From: Calliopum simillimum
Lineage: Eukaryota; Arthropoda; Insecta; Diptera; Lauxaniidae
NCBI GenBank assembly: GCA_951812925.1
Contig: OX638372.1
Location: 52,822,028-52,886,027 of the forward strand
Direction of reading: 5' to 3'
Length of the DNA stretch: 64,000 bases
Shown: in pieces, positions 54,176 through 64,000 of the stretch
Layout: each line of letters opens with the position of its first letter
How positions within the stretch are numbered: position 1 is the first letter of the stretch
Notes under the pieces: model-generated
Databases searched by the model: none
What the model saw: only the letters and a program-made list of their open reading frames with translations
What the model was told of the DNA's origin: nothing
Translations under genes and position numbers: made by a program

Positions 54176-57057
54176 TTGAGTTTAATATACTTTATCAGAA
54201 TGTTAGAGGCTTAAATACCAAGCTTAATAACATCTTTATTAACAGAAGTGGATTTGAATACCATATTATCTGTTTTTCTGAAACATGGCTTAAACCCAGT
54301 ACGTTAAGTACTGAAGTTTTTGCAAGCAACTTCATAATATATCGTAAAGATAGAAAATCTATTCCAAATAATAATTCTAGTGGTGGTGGTGTTTTAATCG
54401 CTGTCTGCTCAAACTTATTCTCCCAAGAAATCGTTTTGGAAGAGTTCCTAGACATTGAATTCTGTTGTGTTTTTGTTAAATTTCAACTTTTAACCTTATA
54501 TATAACCTGTTCATATATTCCACCTCATTCCAGCTATTATGTTTACATTAAACATTATAATGCAATAAAACTTGTAAGCTATAAGTTAAAAGCTGACGCT
54601 CACTTAATGGTTACAGGTGATTTTAATTTACCAAACATCTCTTGGAATTCCAATACTTTGGATCCTATAAAGTTGCTTCCATCGCCAGGCAACCAGCTTG
54701 AAACAGATTTTTTAAATTCTATATCTGCTTTGGGACTTTTTCAAGTAAATCACGTACTGAATCTGAGGTCTAGAACGTTAGATCTGATTTTCTTTGATGA
54801 CAGTGATATTATTCGTATCTCACGCTGTGATCCTTTAGCGTTGCCTGAAGACTCCTACCATCCTTCCCTGGAAATTGTATTAGAAGTACATGTGACTAGT
54901 AGCATTAAAGACAGTTTCACAGGCGATAAATCTTTTTACTTCAAGAAAACTAATTATGTTTTATTGAATGAGATGCTATCTGAAATTGATTGGAACTCTG
55001 TTCTTCATCTCGATGAAGACATCATTACGGCTAAAAGTCTTAATGATATAGTCTTATCCTTTAATAATGCTGTTATTGGTTGTTTTGAACATTCTGTACC
55101 AAAATTTTTTAAATCTGTTTCTTCTGGCCCAATCTGGTTTACTAATGTGATACGTAAATTGAGAAACTTAAAATCTAAACTTTACAGAAAGTTCAAAATG
55201 TCGTCCAAATCTGCAGACTACACCAATTATTGTTCTGTAAGGAATAGGTATCAATTATTATGCAATAAAGCCTATCAATCATACCTACAAAAGGTAAAAC
55301 TCAATTTGAAATCCGATCCCAAGTCTTTCTGGAGCTTTATTAAATTAAAACGAAAGAATAATGCCTTTCCAACGGCCATGAAATACGATGAAGTGGAATT
55401 CGATGATGATTTTAATATTTGTAATCTTTTTGCAAAATTTTTTCAATCTACTTACTCATCGTCCACATATAATTGTAATGATTATCCTTTTTCAGTAGCT
55501 TCGGGTCTGGTAAGAATGCCACATATTGATAAGGACATCGTCCTTAGCAAATTAAGCAAAATTAAAATTTCATTTGCTGCAGGACCCGATGGTATTCCAT
55601 CTTGTGTTCTTAATAATTGCTGTGAAGTTCTCGCTTTCCCAATCTATGAAATATTCAAAAAATCTCTAACTTGCGGCATTTTCCCTGAAGTGTGGAAGGC
55701 ATCTTTTATAATTCCTTTACATTAATCTGGTAGCAGATCTATGATATCTAATTATAGGGGGATTGCTAAATTAAGCGCACTGCCTAAACTTTTCGAGCAC
55801 ATTTTTACTTTGCAAATTGCTCATAGTTCTAATCCTTACATTTCTCCTCACCAGCATGGCTTTTTGCAAGGTAGATCAACTGTAACAAATTTGATGGAGT
55901 TCTCTACTTGCACAATCAATAATTTTGATAAGGGCTATCAGACTGATGTTATTTACACCGATTTCAGTAAAGCTTTCGATGTTGTTAATCATGATTTGTT
56001 GCTTTTAAAACTCTCCTTGATTGGTTTTCCAAGTCTTTTGCTTGAATGGATTCGTTCTTATTTACGCAACAGAACTCAGTGTGTCTTATTTAAGGGAATA
56101 AAATCAAATGAATATCCCGTTACATCTGGAGTTCCCCAGGGCAGTCATATTGGTCCATTATTATTTATTTTGTTTATGAATGATATGCCATCCGTCATAA
56201 ATACTAGTTACGTGCTAATGTATGCCGACGACGTCAAACTTTTTAAGCCTATCAAAAATGCATTTGACTCTTTCTGCCTACAACATGATATTGATAATTT
56301 TACAGCTTGGTGTAAAATTAATTGCATGACCTTAAATTTAAATAAATGCAAATTAATGTCATTTTCACGCAGGCCTTTAATTCTTTACAACTACAAAGTT
56401 GTTGATTGCATTCTGGAACGTCTTATATCCTTTGAAGACCTAGGAGTAACCATGGATTCCAAACTAAGCTTTAATCTACATATCTCCAAAATTGTGAGCA
56501 AAGCTAATAGTGTTCTCGGTTTCATGAAACGTTGGTCTAAAGAATTTTCTGATCCTTACGTAACAAAGTTATTATTCACCTCGCTCGTACGACCCATTTT
56601 AGAGTATGGTTCTGTTGTTTGGAGTCCTCATTATGAATGCCATATCAATTCTATTGAATCAGTTCAAAAACAGTTTCTTTTATTTGCTTTAAGAAATCTT
56701 CCATGGGATCCTAGCATCAATTTGCCCCCTTATAGACATCGGTTGAAGCTAATTAATTTACCTACTCTAAAAAATCGGAGAACCATGCTTAACATATGTT
56801 TTTTACTTAAGCTTATAAAAGGCGATATTATTAGTGAATACTTATTAAGTATGGTTACCTTTAATGTACCTTATCGCCCAACTAGAAATTTTGAATTTTT
56901 CCATCTGCGTCATCATAGAACTAACTACATGCTTCAAGAGCCACTTCGACGCTCTTGTAGTGATTTTAACATGGTTTTTAATGTAATCGATTTTAATGAA
57001 TCCTTTCATCAAATTAATAAAAAAATTATAGATTACTTGGAAAACATCATTCTGTAA
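54175..57057 (+). pseudogene. Jockey-type ORF2: endonuclease and reverse transcriptase, one internal stop
   Basis: A single frame of about 960 codons, broken only by TAA at 55723-55725, where relatives have Lys or a similar residue (IIPLH-stop-SGSRS). N-terminal endonuclease (codons 1-230): NILYQNVRGLNTK, CFSETWL with catalytic Glu, GGGVLIAV, MVTGDFNLPNISW with Asp/Asn, and DSYHPSLEI with the His (the preceding residue, usually Asp, is Tyr). Reverse transcriptase (codons 430-800): AAGPDGIPSCVLNNC, YRGIAKLSALPKLFE, QHGFLQGRSTVTN, YTDFSKAFDVVNHDLLLLKL, SGVPQGSHIGPLLFILFMND and the catalytic YADDVKLF (56221-56244). The C-terminal part has LVRPILEYGSVVWSPHY. There is no RNase H. Reading from ATT at 54175; the true start is unclear and may overlap ORF1. 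Least damaged transposon gene in the window. Confidence 0.9.
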
Positions 57058-58018
57058 GATTGCAGCGGCTTGTCACAGAGAGCTACTTTGCTATTTTCTT
57101 TAAGAACTAAGCGTCCATTGTGCACGCGTTCTTTTGAATTTCAGCATTCACAGTCCATAACTGTGCCAACTCTTTACATCGCTTAGCTGCGGTATCATTT
57201 TCAGCCGACAAGAAATACAACGATTATTATGACATGCATCGTTACATCATCCACTAATTTCATTTAGATGGCAATTCATCGTACCAGCTTCCACAAAGCG
57301 TTTCATCTAACGCTGTGGCCATACCGCTCCTTCCAGCGCTTTTCGTCGAGATAGTGGTTGCAATGTATAGCGTCCATCTAGCGCTAGGGTGGTTCTTGAG
57401 CACCATTCTCTGCCGTGCCATAGCTCCTGGGCAAAGAGTTCAGAAAAGCAATTTAAGAAAACTCTTGCGAGTATTCTTTCAAATTGCATATTTCAATAAT
57501 GCTTTGTTCCGGTACTATTTGAACCACTTTCTTTTTTTTGTAACCACTACTTTCATCATACCAGCTTCCACAAAGCGTTTCATCTAACGCTGTGGCCATA
57601 CCGCTCCTTCCAGCGCTTTTCGTCGAGATAGTGGTTGCAATGTATAGCGTCCATCTAGCGCTAGGGTGGTTCTTGGGCACCATTCTCTGCCGTGCCATAG
57701 CCCCTGGGCAAAGAGTTCAGAAAAGCGATTTAAGAAAACTCTTGCAGTATTCTTTCAAATTGCATATTTCAATAATGCTTTGTTCCGGTACTATTTGAAC
57801 CACCTTGTTTGTAACCACTACTTTCGGATCCAGCCGGCTGTTACCTGGCTCTTATTTGTGAGCTGTTTTTATACGAAATTATAATTTTTAGTCTCGCTCA
57901 TTTGTTTTAATGTTTATATTTTTCAATTGTATTATAAAAAAATCATTATTGTAATTTATAAGGGCATTCAGCTCAGTAAATGAAACTTAAATAAATAAAT
58001 AAAAATAAAAAATAAATA
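57058..58018 (+). mobile_element. Jockey 3' untranslated region and A-rich tail
   Basis: Follows the ORF2 stop at 57055-57057 and ends in a TAAATAAATAAATAAAAAT-type tail at 57988-58018, the reverse-transcription priming end of a LINE. Contains a 277-bp tandem duplication. Confidence 0.75.
57279..57832 (+). repeat. Two tandem 277-bp units in the Jockey 3' UTR
   Basis: ACCAGCTTCCACAAAGCGTT starts at 57283 and again at 57560. The units match along CGCTGTGGCCATACCGCTCC, GTCGAGATAGTGGTTGCAAT, CATCTAGCGCTAGGGTGGTT and GCTTTGTTCCGGTACTATTT with only a few substitutions and small indels (CTTGCGAG/CTTGCAG). Frames read across them (57315-57587, 57592-57798) are the same sequence twice and not genes. 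Confidence 0.9.
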
Positions 58019-58184
58019 AGTGGTTTTGTTAATCGTTTTTGGATGCGAGATGTAACGCCCTTATCATTTTATTCCCTCTTTTTACGATATTAATCTGGAA
58101 AAGGATAGGCCACTAGGGCTTCGATATGTCCATAATGGTTAAGGAGTAATGCGAAGACAACCGAACACACGAAAACTCTAACTA
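58019..58184. other. Right-hand interior of the split TIR element
   Basis: Starts directly after the A-rich tail and carries the GATGTAACGCCC block. Confidence 0.4.
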
Positions 58185-58575
58185 TTTTGTGGAGTTTTGT
58201 ATAGGGAGGAACAACATCCCCTGACAGATCCCCCATTTTCCATAAAAACCTTTAGGAGCACCAAATAACATATGGTGTAAATATAGTTTAATTCATCTAG
58301 TGGCTTGGTCGAGTTGCGATGACAAACATACGCCCCCCTAAGAAGGGGTGAAAGGGTATAGGCTCGCAAGAAAAAATTTTCCTCTTAAAAAATAATGGAA
58401 GTCATTCATACATATTAACCCTCTCCGGTCCTCTCTAAAAGGGGAAATATTGATATAATTGACAATAGGGTGTCCTGGAGCTGCCTGACCCAAAAAAACT
58501 GACTTCAGATTCAGTTTCAGCGACCTCTTAACCACTATAAACAGTCGTTAAGCCCCCAGAATTGTTGCATGTTTT
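58185..58575. mobile_element. Right arm of the long-TIR element
   Basis: Complement of 52803-53335 as described there; ends near CAGAATTGTTGCATG. The minus-strand frames (58178-58369, 58338-58535) are arm sequence. Confidence 0.7.
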
Positions 58576-60892
58576 GATATCAGATTTAAATGTTTAATGA
58601 GATCACATACGACACAATACGCATTGAATCCAATCATCTGGCTTAGTGGTTTGTGCAAAGTCATCTCCACATTTAACGCGCCATTATTGGTTGCGTTTTG
58701 CCGCTTTTTCTTTTTCTGCTGGACGACATTATCAGAACACATTAGAACTCCTGTCATTTATTTTCTTGTATTTGAATTTGGAGCTTATCAAAGTCATTAG
58801 TGCGGATGAGATTAAACATAACACCTTTTCTGGCGTGATATCAGAGTTATCTAAAACATTAGCGAAAACATAAAAATGAAAAAGAAATCAGTGAAGGTCC
58901 TACCTGGCTAAAATTCGTCGATTTTGGAGTAACTGTACGTTCAAGCGCTTCTTATTTCTACTCCCAAATTTCTTATAATATGTAAAGAGAGAAATAGCAC
59001 CCAAACCATTTCACCCTCAGTAATTGGTGCCATTTATCCTTTTTGGTATATACCGAATAAAAATGCCACGAAACGTATTAACATGTTCATTCGCTTTTTT
59101 ATGCATTCAAAAACGAAATCACAATCAGTTCTGTTAATTTCGATATATCCACCATAAGCTTGTATCAAATGCTCACGAGCGGTGATGCCTCCCGAAATAT
59201 ATGCAGCCATTTACATTCCCAATGTTTTTTTTTTTTTTTGATTCTCGCACACAAATATAGCAACTGCAGCTAAATGAAGTATTTACCACGAAGTCTATAT
59301 TTGAATACTACGAAAGCTACAAGCATTTAATTTAAAGATGTGCCATACCTACTACGGGTGCCACATTTCCGTAGTCCTCTCTATATGTATTATTGCTGCA
59401 AAAATAAACTTTTAAAGTTGTTTTTTGCATATATTAAGTATTTAAATGTAGTGGTCTTATTGAACACCCTTTCCCCGAATTTTTCATCAATTCCGATAAA
59501 CCTATGCATGCTCACATAACCCAGATTTTTTTTTGTAATTTTACTAAAAAATTTTTCTTTATTTTTTTCCATTTTACATTTACGAGTCCCAACTGTCACT
59601 GTCAATCCATTGAATTTCAAAGGAATTACATAGAAAACAGATCAATTCAATAAAATACGATTTAGTATGAGAAAAATATTTTGAAATTCTTAAAAATAGC
59701 AACAACAAAAACAACAACAGCAAAGATGCACCATTATTTTTTTTGTTGGAATTCTATAGCGCTCTTTGGTTGCTGGTTCATTGAATTTTCCCACTTGTTG
59801 TTGATGGCTGGCTGGCTGGCTAGCTGGATTGTTGTGGTCGTTTTGTTTCATTGTTACCCGATAAAATGCTGTTACTGAGATCAGTTGTTTCTTAAAGGAA
59901 AGAAAAGAAAAAAAAAATAAATAGAAAAATAAAGATGAAAAACCCCAATAATCTTGATATGGACAATGGAATGTAGCCAATGTCTTCGTGATTGCTATAG
60001 TAAATCAGCGCGTAAAAACAACCAGCTAAGCAACGTTCCCGAATGCATCGATGTAGAATGCAAAAGTTGTAAGTAGTTGCCTGTATGCTGATGGAAGAGG
60101 AGTCGTATGTTGGTTGCTCCTCATTGATTGTGGCTTAAATGATACTGAGGCATCATAATTGTGTGATATACGCGTAGTTGGCTCAGTTTTGTAACAAAAA
60201 CTTTCGATTACTTACAAATGCAACAGTTATTTACTTTTTTAAAAAAATTCGATACTCATTAAATGGGGCTCATTGCTGCTTATATTCAATAGTTAAATTT
60301 TATGTTCCCAAAGTTCTCTATCACAAATTGCCATAACATCAAGGATGAGCTATTTATTCATTTAATCGAAAGGAAAAACCGAATTCTTTACACATTCATC
60401 ATGTATGTAGGTACCTGTAAACTTCGCAAGGTGCGCTAGAATTTTTTTTATTACCTTTGAGGTATTGTTGCTTTTATTGTTGTCAGTTTTTGTTGTTGTT
60501 GTTGTTGTTGTTGTCTATGTTGTGTTCACGCAGCATTACGCACACTTGAGTTGGAACAATGGCTAAAATGGTTAAGATGGATGAGTTGAATACGATGAAT
60601 GGATGAGCCTTTTGTGTGCGCTATTGTTTAATTTTATTCTTCTTTTCTGAAAAGGAGCCATTTAAATCTTTAGGAATGAAAATATGTATAATAACTAGAA
60701 ACGCAACGACATAGATATATGACCTCTGCCTTTAATGTAAGAAGCGATTTTTAGTCGGCAACTAAGTATTTTGTCACATTCTGTATTTGTATGGGAACCA
60801 GATTTTTTAATCACAAATCGAATGTGTAAATGAAGAATTGAACTATTGCACAACAGCGCAAAAAGGCATTCCCTGGAAGTGCGCCATGTGCC
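58576..60892. other. Spacer, probably host intronic
   Basis: Mixed AT-rich DNA with T runs (59227-59240), GGCTGGCTGGCTGGCT microsatellite (59807-59822), and (GTT)n at 60490-60512. The block 59990-60180 (GCGCGTAAAAACAACCAGC, AACGTTCCCGAATGCATCGA, GGAAGAGGAGTCGTATGTTG) is less AT-rich and unique in the window. A 96-codon minus frame (59690-59980) and others lack domains. Confidence 0.3.
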
Positions 60893-62030
60893 TGAAACTT
60901 GGAAAAGATTAATTTTGATTTGGAAAAAGTTTGATTTGACTTGGACAAATATCAATATGATTTGGTGCAAGTTAATTTTTGGAACATGCTTGATTTGAAT
61001 TTGAAAAGGTTTACTTTGTCTTGGAAAATGTTTAATATAAGTTGGAAACATATCATAATGAAGGTAAATTTTTACAAAAAGTTTTAGTTGATTAGGAAAA
61101 GGTTTAATTTGATTGAAAAGGATTTATTTTGATAAGAAAAACGTTTAATTTGATTAGGACAAGGCTTAATTTGGTTTGCAAAAGGCTTATTTTGATTAGA
61201 AAAAATTTTAATTTCATTTGGAACAATATCAATATGATGTGGGGGAGTTTAGTTTTTAAAAAAAGTTTAATTTGATTAGGAAAAGGCTTGATTTGAAAAA
61301 ATTTTAATTTAATTTAGAAAAATATCAATGTGATTTGGAGATGGTTCATTAAAGTTTGATTTGATTAGAAAATGGTTCAATTTGATTTGGTAATGGTTTA
61401 TTTTAACTAGGAAAAAATTTAATTTGATTTGGAAAACTAACAATATAATGTGGAAATGGTTCATTTTTGCAAAAAGTTTAATTTGATTAGGAAAAGGTAA
61501 AATTTGTTTAGGAGTTGGTTAAATTTGATTAAGAAAAGGTTTAATTTGATTAGAAAAAGGTCAATTTGATTAGGAAAAGGTTCAATTTGACTTAGTAAAG
61601 GTTTATTTTATTTAGGAAAACGTTTAATTTGATTTGGAAAAATATCAATATGACGTGGGGAAGTTTTATTTTTAGAAAAAGTTTAATTTAATAAGGAAAA
61701 GGTTTAATTTGGTTAAGAAAAGGTTTGATTTGATTTGCAAAAGGTTTTTTTTGATTGGGAAAAAATTTAATTTGATGTGGAAAACTCTTAATACGATGTG
61801 GAGATGGTTCATTTTTGGGAAAAGTTTAATTTGATAAGGAAAAGGTATAATTTGTTTAAGAAAAGGTTAAATTTGATTAGGAAAAGGTATAATTTGATTA
61901 GAAAAATGTTAAATTTGATAAGAAAAAGGTTTGATTTGATTAGGAAAAGGTTCAATTTGATTTGGTAAAATTTTATTTTGATTAGGAAAACGTTTAATTT
62001 GATTTGGAAAAATATCAATATGATGTGGAG
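60893..62030. repeat. Degenerate ~21-nt minisatellite, 1.1 kb
   Basis: Roughly fifty diverged units with core AGGAAAAGGTTTAATTTGAT. Because the unit is a multiple of three, open frames through it have a 7-residue period (minus frame 61809-62018 repeats LFLIKFN), which identifies those frames as repeat by-products. Blocks of higher order occur, for example AAAATATCAATATGATGTGG at about 61228, 61645 (GACGTGG) and 62005. Confidence 0.9.
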
Positions 62031-62121
62031 AAGATTTACTTGCAGGAAATTGCTAGAATCTCGAAGATGATGCTTCTACGATATTGAGAAAGTTCAAACT
62101 ATCGTTGTGTACCTATATGTA

Positions 62122-63285
62122 GGGGAAGAGTGCCGGGTGTGGACACCTTTTTGTTCTCGACTCATAACTTTTGACCAAATGTAGACAAATAAGTATCAGT
62201 GGAAAGCTAGAGACCTTAGCTAACTACTGACGAAGAAAGCAAATTGATTTCATTAATTGGAAAAATTATATCAAAAAAAGTGATCATTTTCGACAAAAAA
62301 AAAAAAAATTGGGTCGGTTGTGGGCACCCTTAGAAAATCGGCTAAAAATGAGAAAATATGAAGTAAGACGCAATAAAATGTGGAAGAAAGCAAAATTAAT
62401 TTATTTTGGAACTTTTTAATCACAAAAATTCAACAAATTCTGCTCAACAGCTTGACCAAAATCAGTGTCACTGAAAACGTCTGGATCGAATGGCAACATC
62501 ATGCCTGTTGCCCTGAAACCAGAATTGATTGTCTTCGGCGTCAATGACAGATCCATTGTTTTGCAGACTAAGCCGCCTAGCTGACATAATTACTAGCCCT
62601 TTTTGACATTGCTCTTTTGTGAAGCATGAAATTTTTATACCAATCCATGCGTTGAAATCTGCTCCTCGGTCCACTTGTCTGGAAACTCAATACCGAGATT
62701 TTTTACAAAGTGGTATGCCACCCACACTTAATGAAAACAACTTTTTTTCTGCGATATCTTTAAAGGGCCCTCTTGGTTCTTTCCTTTCTACTTAAAAACG
62801 CGTAAAAAGGAATGAGAACACCATTTAAATTAGCAATGTTGGCGTTCACGACGATATTTCAATAAAAAAAGAGGGGTGCCCACATCCGACTCTATTGGGT
62901 GCCCACAACCGACTTTGACAGCCACTTTGAATAGCAATAAGCAAATTCTGTTGCATGAACATTTTTGTTGGATTCGGTTATGAATCACAAAATATAATAA
63001 ATTTCCTGCATAAATATAGATTGCATTCAGCTTTTCGATTGATTCACTTCGATTTATCGCTTTTGGAAAATTATTGAAAAAACTTTTGTGTTGACTTTCA
63101 CTTATTCAAAAATTGTTTTCTTCTTAGCACAAAGCAAATGCGTCTGTTTCCTCCGGTATATGCACAAAAACTTGGTGCTGTCATAACACGCGCTTAATAT
63201 TTGTCAGAACAGACGTATTTGTTTTCTGCCAGAAGTTATGGGGGGTGCCCACACCCGACCCATGCCCGCAGTCGACACTATTCCC
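62122..63285 (-). pseudogene. pogo-like element with degraded transposase
   Basis: Inverted ends GGGGAAGAGTGCCGGGTGTG (left) and, on the right, GGGTGCCCACACCCGACC...CACTATTCCCC, both next to TA (62120-62121, 63286-63287). On the minus strand the C-terminal end of a DDE_1 (pogo/Tigger/jerky-type) transposase is readable: TPKTINSGFRATG then MMLPFDPDVFSDTDF and GQAVEQNLLNFCD, with its stop at 62417-62419. Upstream frames show FPDKWTEEQIST and, shifted, NAWIGIKISCF, from the CENP-B-type HTH; the catalytic core between is missing. GTGCCCACA-type words recur near both ends. Inactive, with readable TIRs. Confidence 0.75.
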
Positions 63286-63287
63286 CT

Positions 63288-64000
63288 ATTTATTTAAATT
63301 TTTTTCCAGACTTTTTCATAAATTCTGTGAAAATTAAGTGAAACATTCTGTTCGCATGTCTACATTAATGTGAAGTCAATTTGACCTTTAACATTTGTGA
63401 GCTGCATTCTTTACTGCTATATACTAACCTTCAAATTGTATTTTTTTTTAACCAGCCTATTAATTTTTTCTTTCCGGAATTTCCAATGAATTACAAAAAA
63501 AAAATGTTACCAATAAAATCAAATTTATGTTGTAACCAATGGTTAAAACGTTAACTTGACATTCATTTAAAAATCAAATGAGGCAGCAACACTCGATACC
63601 CGCTGAACCTGTCCGTCTGTCTGCTGTCACACACTAACTCAGACATTTAACCAGCCAGCCAGCCCTCAGACTGGTTTCATAATCTTTGAAATAAATACTA
63701 TAAAAAAAATATAAAAAAACACGCCGGTTATTACAACAACACGGCGCGATTGCGCTCTTATTGATGATTGTTTTCTTTATAGTTTTTGTATTGTGTCTTT
63801 CATTTCGAATCTCTACTTTTTTCTTTTTTCTTTCAAATTCTTGCGCCGTTTCTACGTATTTCACATTTAATATGATTATGCCAGTATATCCTCTATAGTT
63901 TCAGAGTTATGTGTGCGTTCTTAATGAAACCTCCTTTTTCATTATTATCATCGTTGTTGTTGTTGTTGTTGTTGTATTGCTATTATGAAATGAAGAGGAA
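63288..64000. other. Spacer at right edge
   Basis: A-run 63496-63504, CCAGCCAGCCAGCC microsatellite (63650-63664) and (GTT)n at 63952-63974. A minus frame at 63634-63864 has no domain. No gene supported. Confidence 0.3.

Noticed and set aside
54195..54455. Minus-strand 86-codon frame
   Set aside because: Antisense shadow of the Jockey endonuclease domain.
61809..62018. 69-codon frame with LFLIKFN repeats
   Set aside because: By-product of a 21-nt minisatellite.
1..64000. CRISPR array, bacterial defence or biosynthetic cluster
   Set aside because: No evenly spaced identical short repeats with unique spacers and no bacterial-type genes; tandem arrays found have contiguous diverged units.

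Overview
This window looks like intergenic and intronic nuclear DNA from a fly, probably a higher (schizophoran) dipteran and perhaps a tephritid fruit fly. The evidence is the very AT-rich base composition, poly-A/T tracts, (CAA)n-rich spacers, TCAGT initiator-like motifs, and the transposon mix: mariner DD34D, a DD41D 'rosa-like' family first described (from memory) in Ceratitis, maT-like, pogo-like, copia, Jockey and RTE-like elements. Species cannot be named from the sequence. No bacterial gene, operon or CRISPR array is present, and no complete host protein-coding gene can be read.

Host-gene signal is sparse and lies on the + strand. A promoter-like, GC-richer block with overlapping TCAGTC motifs (about 640-665) is followed by a likely 5' leader exon ending at a good splice donor (1274/1275). 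A possible 60-nt noncoding exon lies at 11024-11083. A strong-acceptor, strong-donor micro-exon at 27954-27975 contains an ATG. A Gln/Ser-rich candidate exon at 52094-52208 continues that reading frame exactly. This is consistent with the window being the 5' part of one long gene whose introns are packed with mobile elements. The link is inference.

The rest is a transposon graveyard. 1-10 kb: TIR element, tRNA-derived SINE, two MITEs, non-LTR RNase H remnant, mariner remnant, and an element carrying four 180-bp tandem repeats. 10-20 kb: DD41D remnant, TA-flanked TIR element, copia remnant with three LTR/primer-site copies, and several copies of a dispersed family that starts with TACCCTACACC (called family A here). 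20-27 kb: MITEs, a better DD41D copy, foldback arm, and a 347-bp near-perfect palindrome. 28-31 kb: a 1.25-kb foldback element and a 491-bp Mutator-like element with a 9-bp target duplication. 31-46 kb: TIR-element remnant, a nearly full-length mariner with both TIRs, TIR element, RTE-like retrotransposon, and a maT-like element abutted by a truncated mariner. 46-58 kb: second foldback copy, then a Jockey-type retrotransposon with a single stop codon in ORF2, inserted in a long-TIR element. 58-64 kb: a degenerate 21-nt minisatellite and a pogo-like element.

All transposase and reverse-transcriptase genes seen carry stops, frameshifts or deletions. The Jockey ORF2 is the closest to intact. Boundaries of repeats were found by eye, comparing copies inside this window.
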